Position numbers and translations under genes: made by a program | Notes under the pieces: model-generated | What the model was told of the DNA's origin: nothing | What the model saw: the letters and a program-made list of their open reading frames with translations, nothing else | Databases searched by the model: none | Shown here: one piece after another, positions 63,316 to 64,000 of the stretch | Layout of the letters: every line of letters starts with the position of its first letter | How positions within the stretch are numbered: the first letter of the stretch is position 1 | DNA from: an uncultured Porphyromonadaceae bacterium | Lineage (GTDB): Bacteria > Bacteroidota > Bacteroidia > Bacteroidales > Muribaculaceae | Reading direction: 5' to 3' | DNA length: 64,000 nt | Assembly (NCBI GenBank): GCA_947567425.1 | Contig: CANOLV010000003.1 | Span: 62,001-126,000, forward strand

Positions 63316-64000
63316 ATGGATTCTGTCAAGATTAAAATAGATCAGCTTCGGGAGGAGCTTAACAGGCATAATTACAACTATTATGTCTTGAACACCCCTG
63401 AAATATCGGACTACAACTTCGACATGAAAATGAAGGAGTTGGAGCGGCTCGAAAGCAGTTATCCCCAATTTGACGACCCGTATTCCCCGACCCATCGGGT
63501 CGGCAGCGACATATCGAAGGGATTCACACAATGGATCCATAAACGTCCGATGCTGTCGCTGGGCAATACTTATTCCATGGAAGAAGTCGACGACTTCGTT
63601 CGTCGCGTAAAGGACGGACTTATGGGAGAACAGGTTCAGATAGTCGGGGAGTTGAAATATGACGGTACATCAATCTCGCTCTCTTATGAGCATGGTCGTC
63701 TGGTCAGGGCGGTGACCCGTGGTGACGGAACCCAAGGTGATGTGGTCACCGACAACATCGTTACCATCAAGAGCATTCCTCTCCAGCTTCAGGGCGAAGG
63801 CTGGCCTGACGAATTTGAGATTCGTGGAGAGATAGTGCTTCCGTGGAAAGAATTCGACAGACTTAATGCCGAACGTGAATTCAACGAGGAGCCTTTGTTT
63901 GCCAATCCGCGAAACGCGGCATCAGGAACGCTGAAGCTTCAAAACTCCTCTGAAGTGGCCAGACGAGGACTTGATGCTGTGTTCTATTATCTTTTGGGCG
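63316..64000 (+). CDS. ligA: NAD-dependent DNA ligase, 3' end cut by window edge
   Basis: First 228 codons of LigA, read directly from the sequence: start ATG 63316 ([10 protein letters not shown]), then the [23 protein letters not shown]-binding Ia domain. The SPTHRVGSD segment follows, and the adenylation motif KYDG with the nucleophile Lys114 in [37 protein letters not shown] and [16 protein letters not shown] are also present. The Thr-Ser after KYDG is an uncommon variant (usually Leu-Ala). It seals nicks in replication and repair. A weak -7-like TATATTCG lies about 30 bases upstream; the frame continues past the window. Confidence 0.95.
   Translation, partial: MDSVKIKIDQLREELNRHNYNYYVLNTPEISDYNFDMKMKELERLESSYPQFDDPYSPTHRVGSDISKGFTQWIHKRPMLSLGNTYSMEEVDDFVRRVKDGLMGEQVQIVGELKYDGTSISLSYEHGRLVRAVTRGDGTQGDVVTDNIVTIKSIPLQLQGEGWPDEFEIRGEIVLPWKEFDRLNAEREFNEEPLFANPRNAASGTLKLQNSSEVARRGLDAVFYYLLG

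Overview
The window reads as a chromosomal segment of a Bacteroidales bacterium. Evidence: many start regions are preceded by the Bacteroidota -7 box TAnnTTTG, and Shine-Dalgarno sequences are mostly absent. Several families typical of the phylum are present: a DUF4924-like and a DUF5063-like protein, a histone H1-like Hc1 peptide, a Porin_10-type porin, T9SS-type C-terminal domains, and a BlaI/M56-TonB pair. A member of the Muribaculaceae is my best guess, but that is inference only. The content is almost entirely chromosomal housekeeping. I see no rRNA, tRNA, CRISPR array, insertion sequence or prophage.

Layout: 1-5597 is a complete glycine cleavage operon (gcvT cut by the window edge, gcvH, split gcvPA/gcvPB, lpdA), followed by an acidic hypothetical gene and rsmI. 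At 7281-13085 lie a coiled-coil lipoprotein, a membrane-anchored MORN-GH25 protein, ftsY, rimO and an isochorismate synthase. At 13141-16644, on the minus strand, are a lipoprotein nitroreductase with an Hc1-like peptide, an MFS transporter and a tatA-tatC pair. At 16784-18209 are fabD and rlmH. The minus-strand run 25125-18210 is tsaB-metF-holB-addB-like-hemW. Divergent from it is yicC-gmk-nadD-DUF5063 (25211-27788).

At 27816-32350 are a DUF4924 gene, a sugar transporter and a frameshifted type I pullulanase (together a small maltodextrin/pullulan locus), plus a tiny secreted protein. At 32576-38944 are an ABC-F ATPase, a Dabb protein, a Trk/Ktr potassium uptake pair and glnS. At 39038-43426 are a TPR protein, a porin and an orphan solute-binding protein. 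At 43511-45544 is a BlaI repressor with an M56/TonB sensor protease and a striking three-dyad operator. At 45646-47920 are pyrD, pyrK and an XRE regulator, followed by a ~780-base AT-rich gene-free stretch full of ATTTGCAA-like words. At 48740-54748 are uvrA, a lytic transglycosylase, a T9SS type-B protein and a potassium-channel-like protein. At 54961-64000 are a histidine-kinase-like protein lacking its phospho-acceptor histidine, sodB, a HAD phosphatase, small proteins, a MINPP-like phosphatase, groES-groEL and the start of ligA.

Most notable: (1) the pullulanase is split by a -1 frame change exactly at a canonical U UUA AAU slippery heptamer, and the joined protein would be 669 residues with both halves intact; (2) three tandem AACTAT-N5-ATAGTT dyads lie over the blaI promoter; (3) an ATTTGCAAAT-like word recurs around the XRE gene, its own promoter and the pyrK promoter, suggesting an undescribed regulon; (4) the sensor kinase has Arg in place of His in its H-box. 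I found no convincing wholly new multi-gene system; the regulatory DNA around 47300-48650 is the best candidate for undescribed biology.
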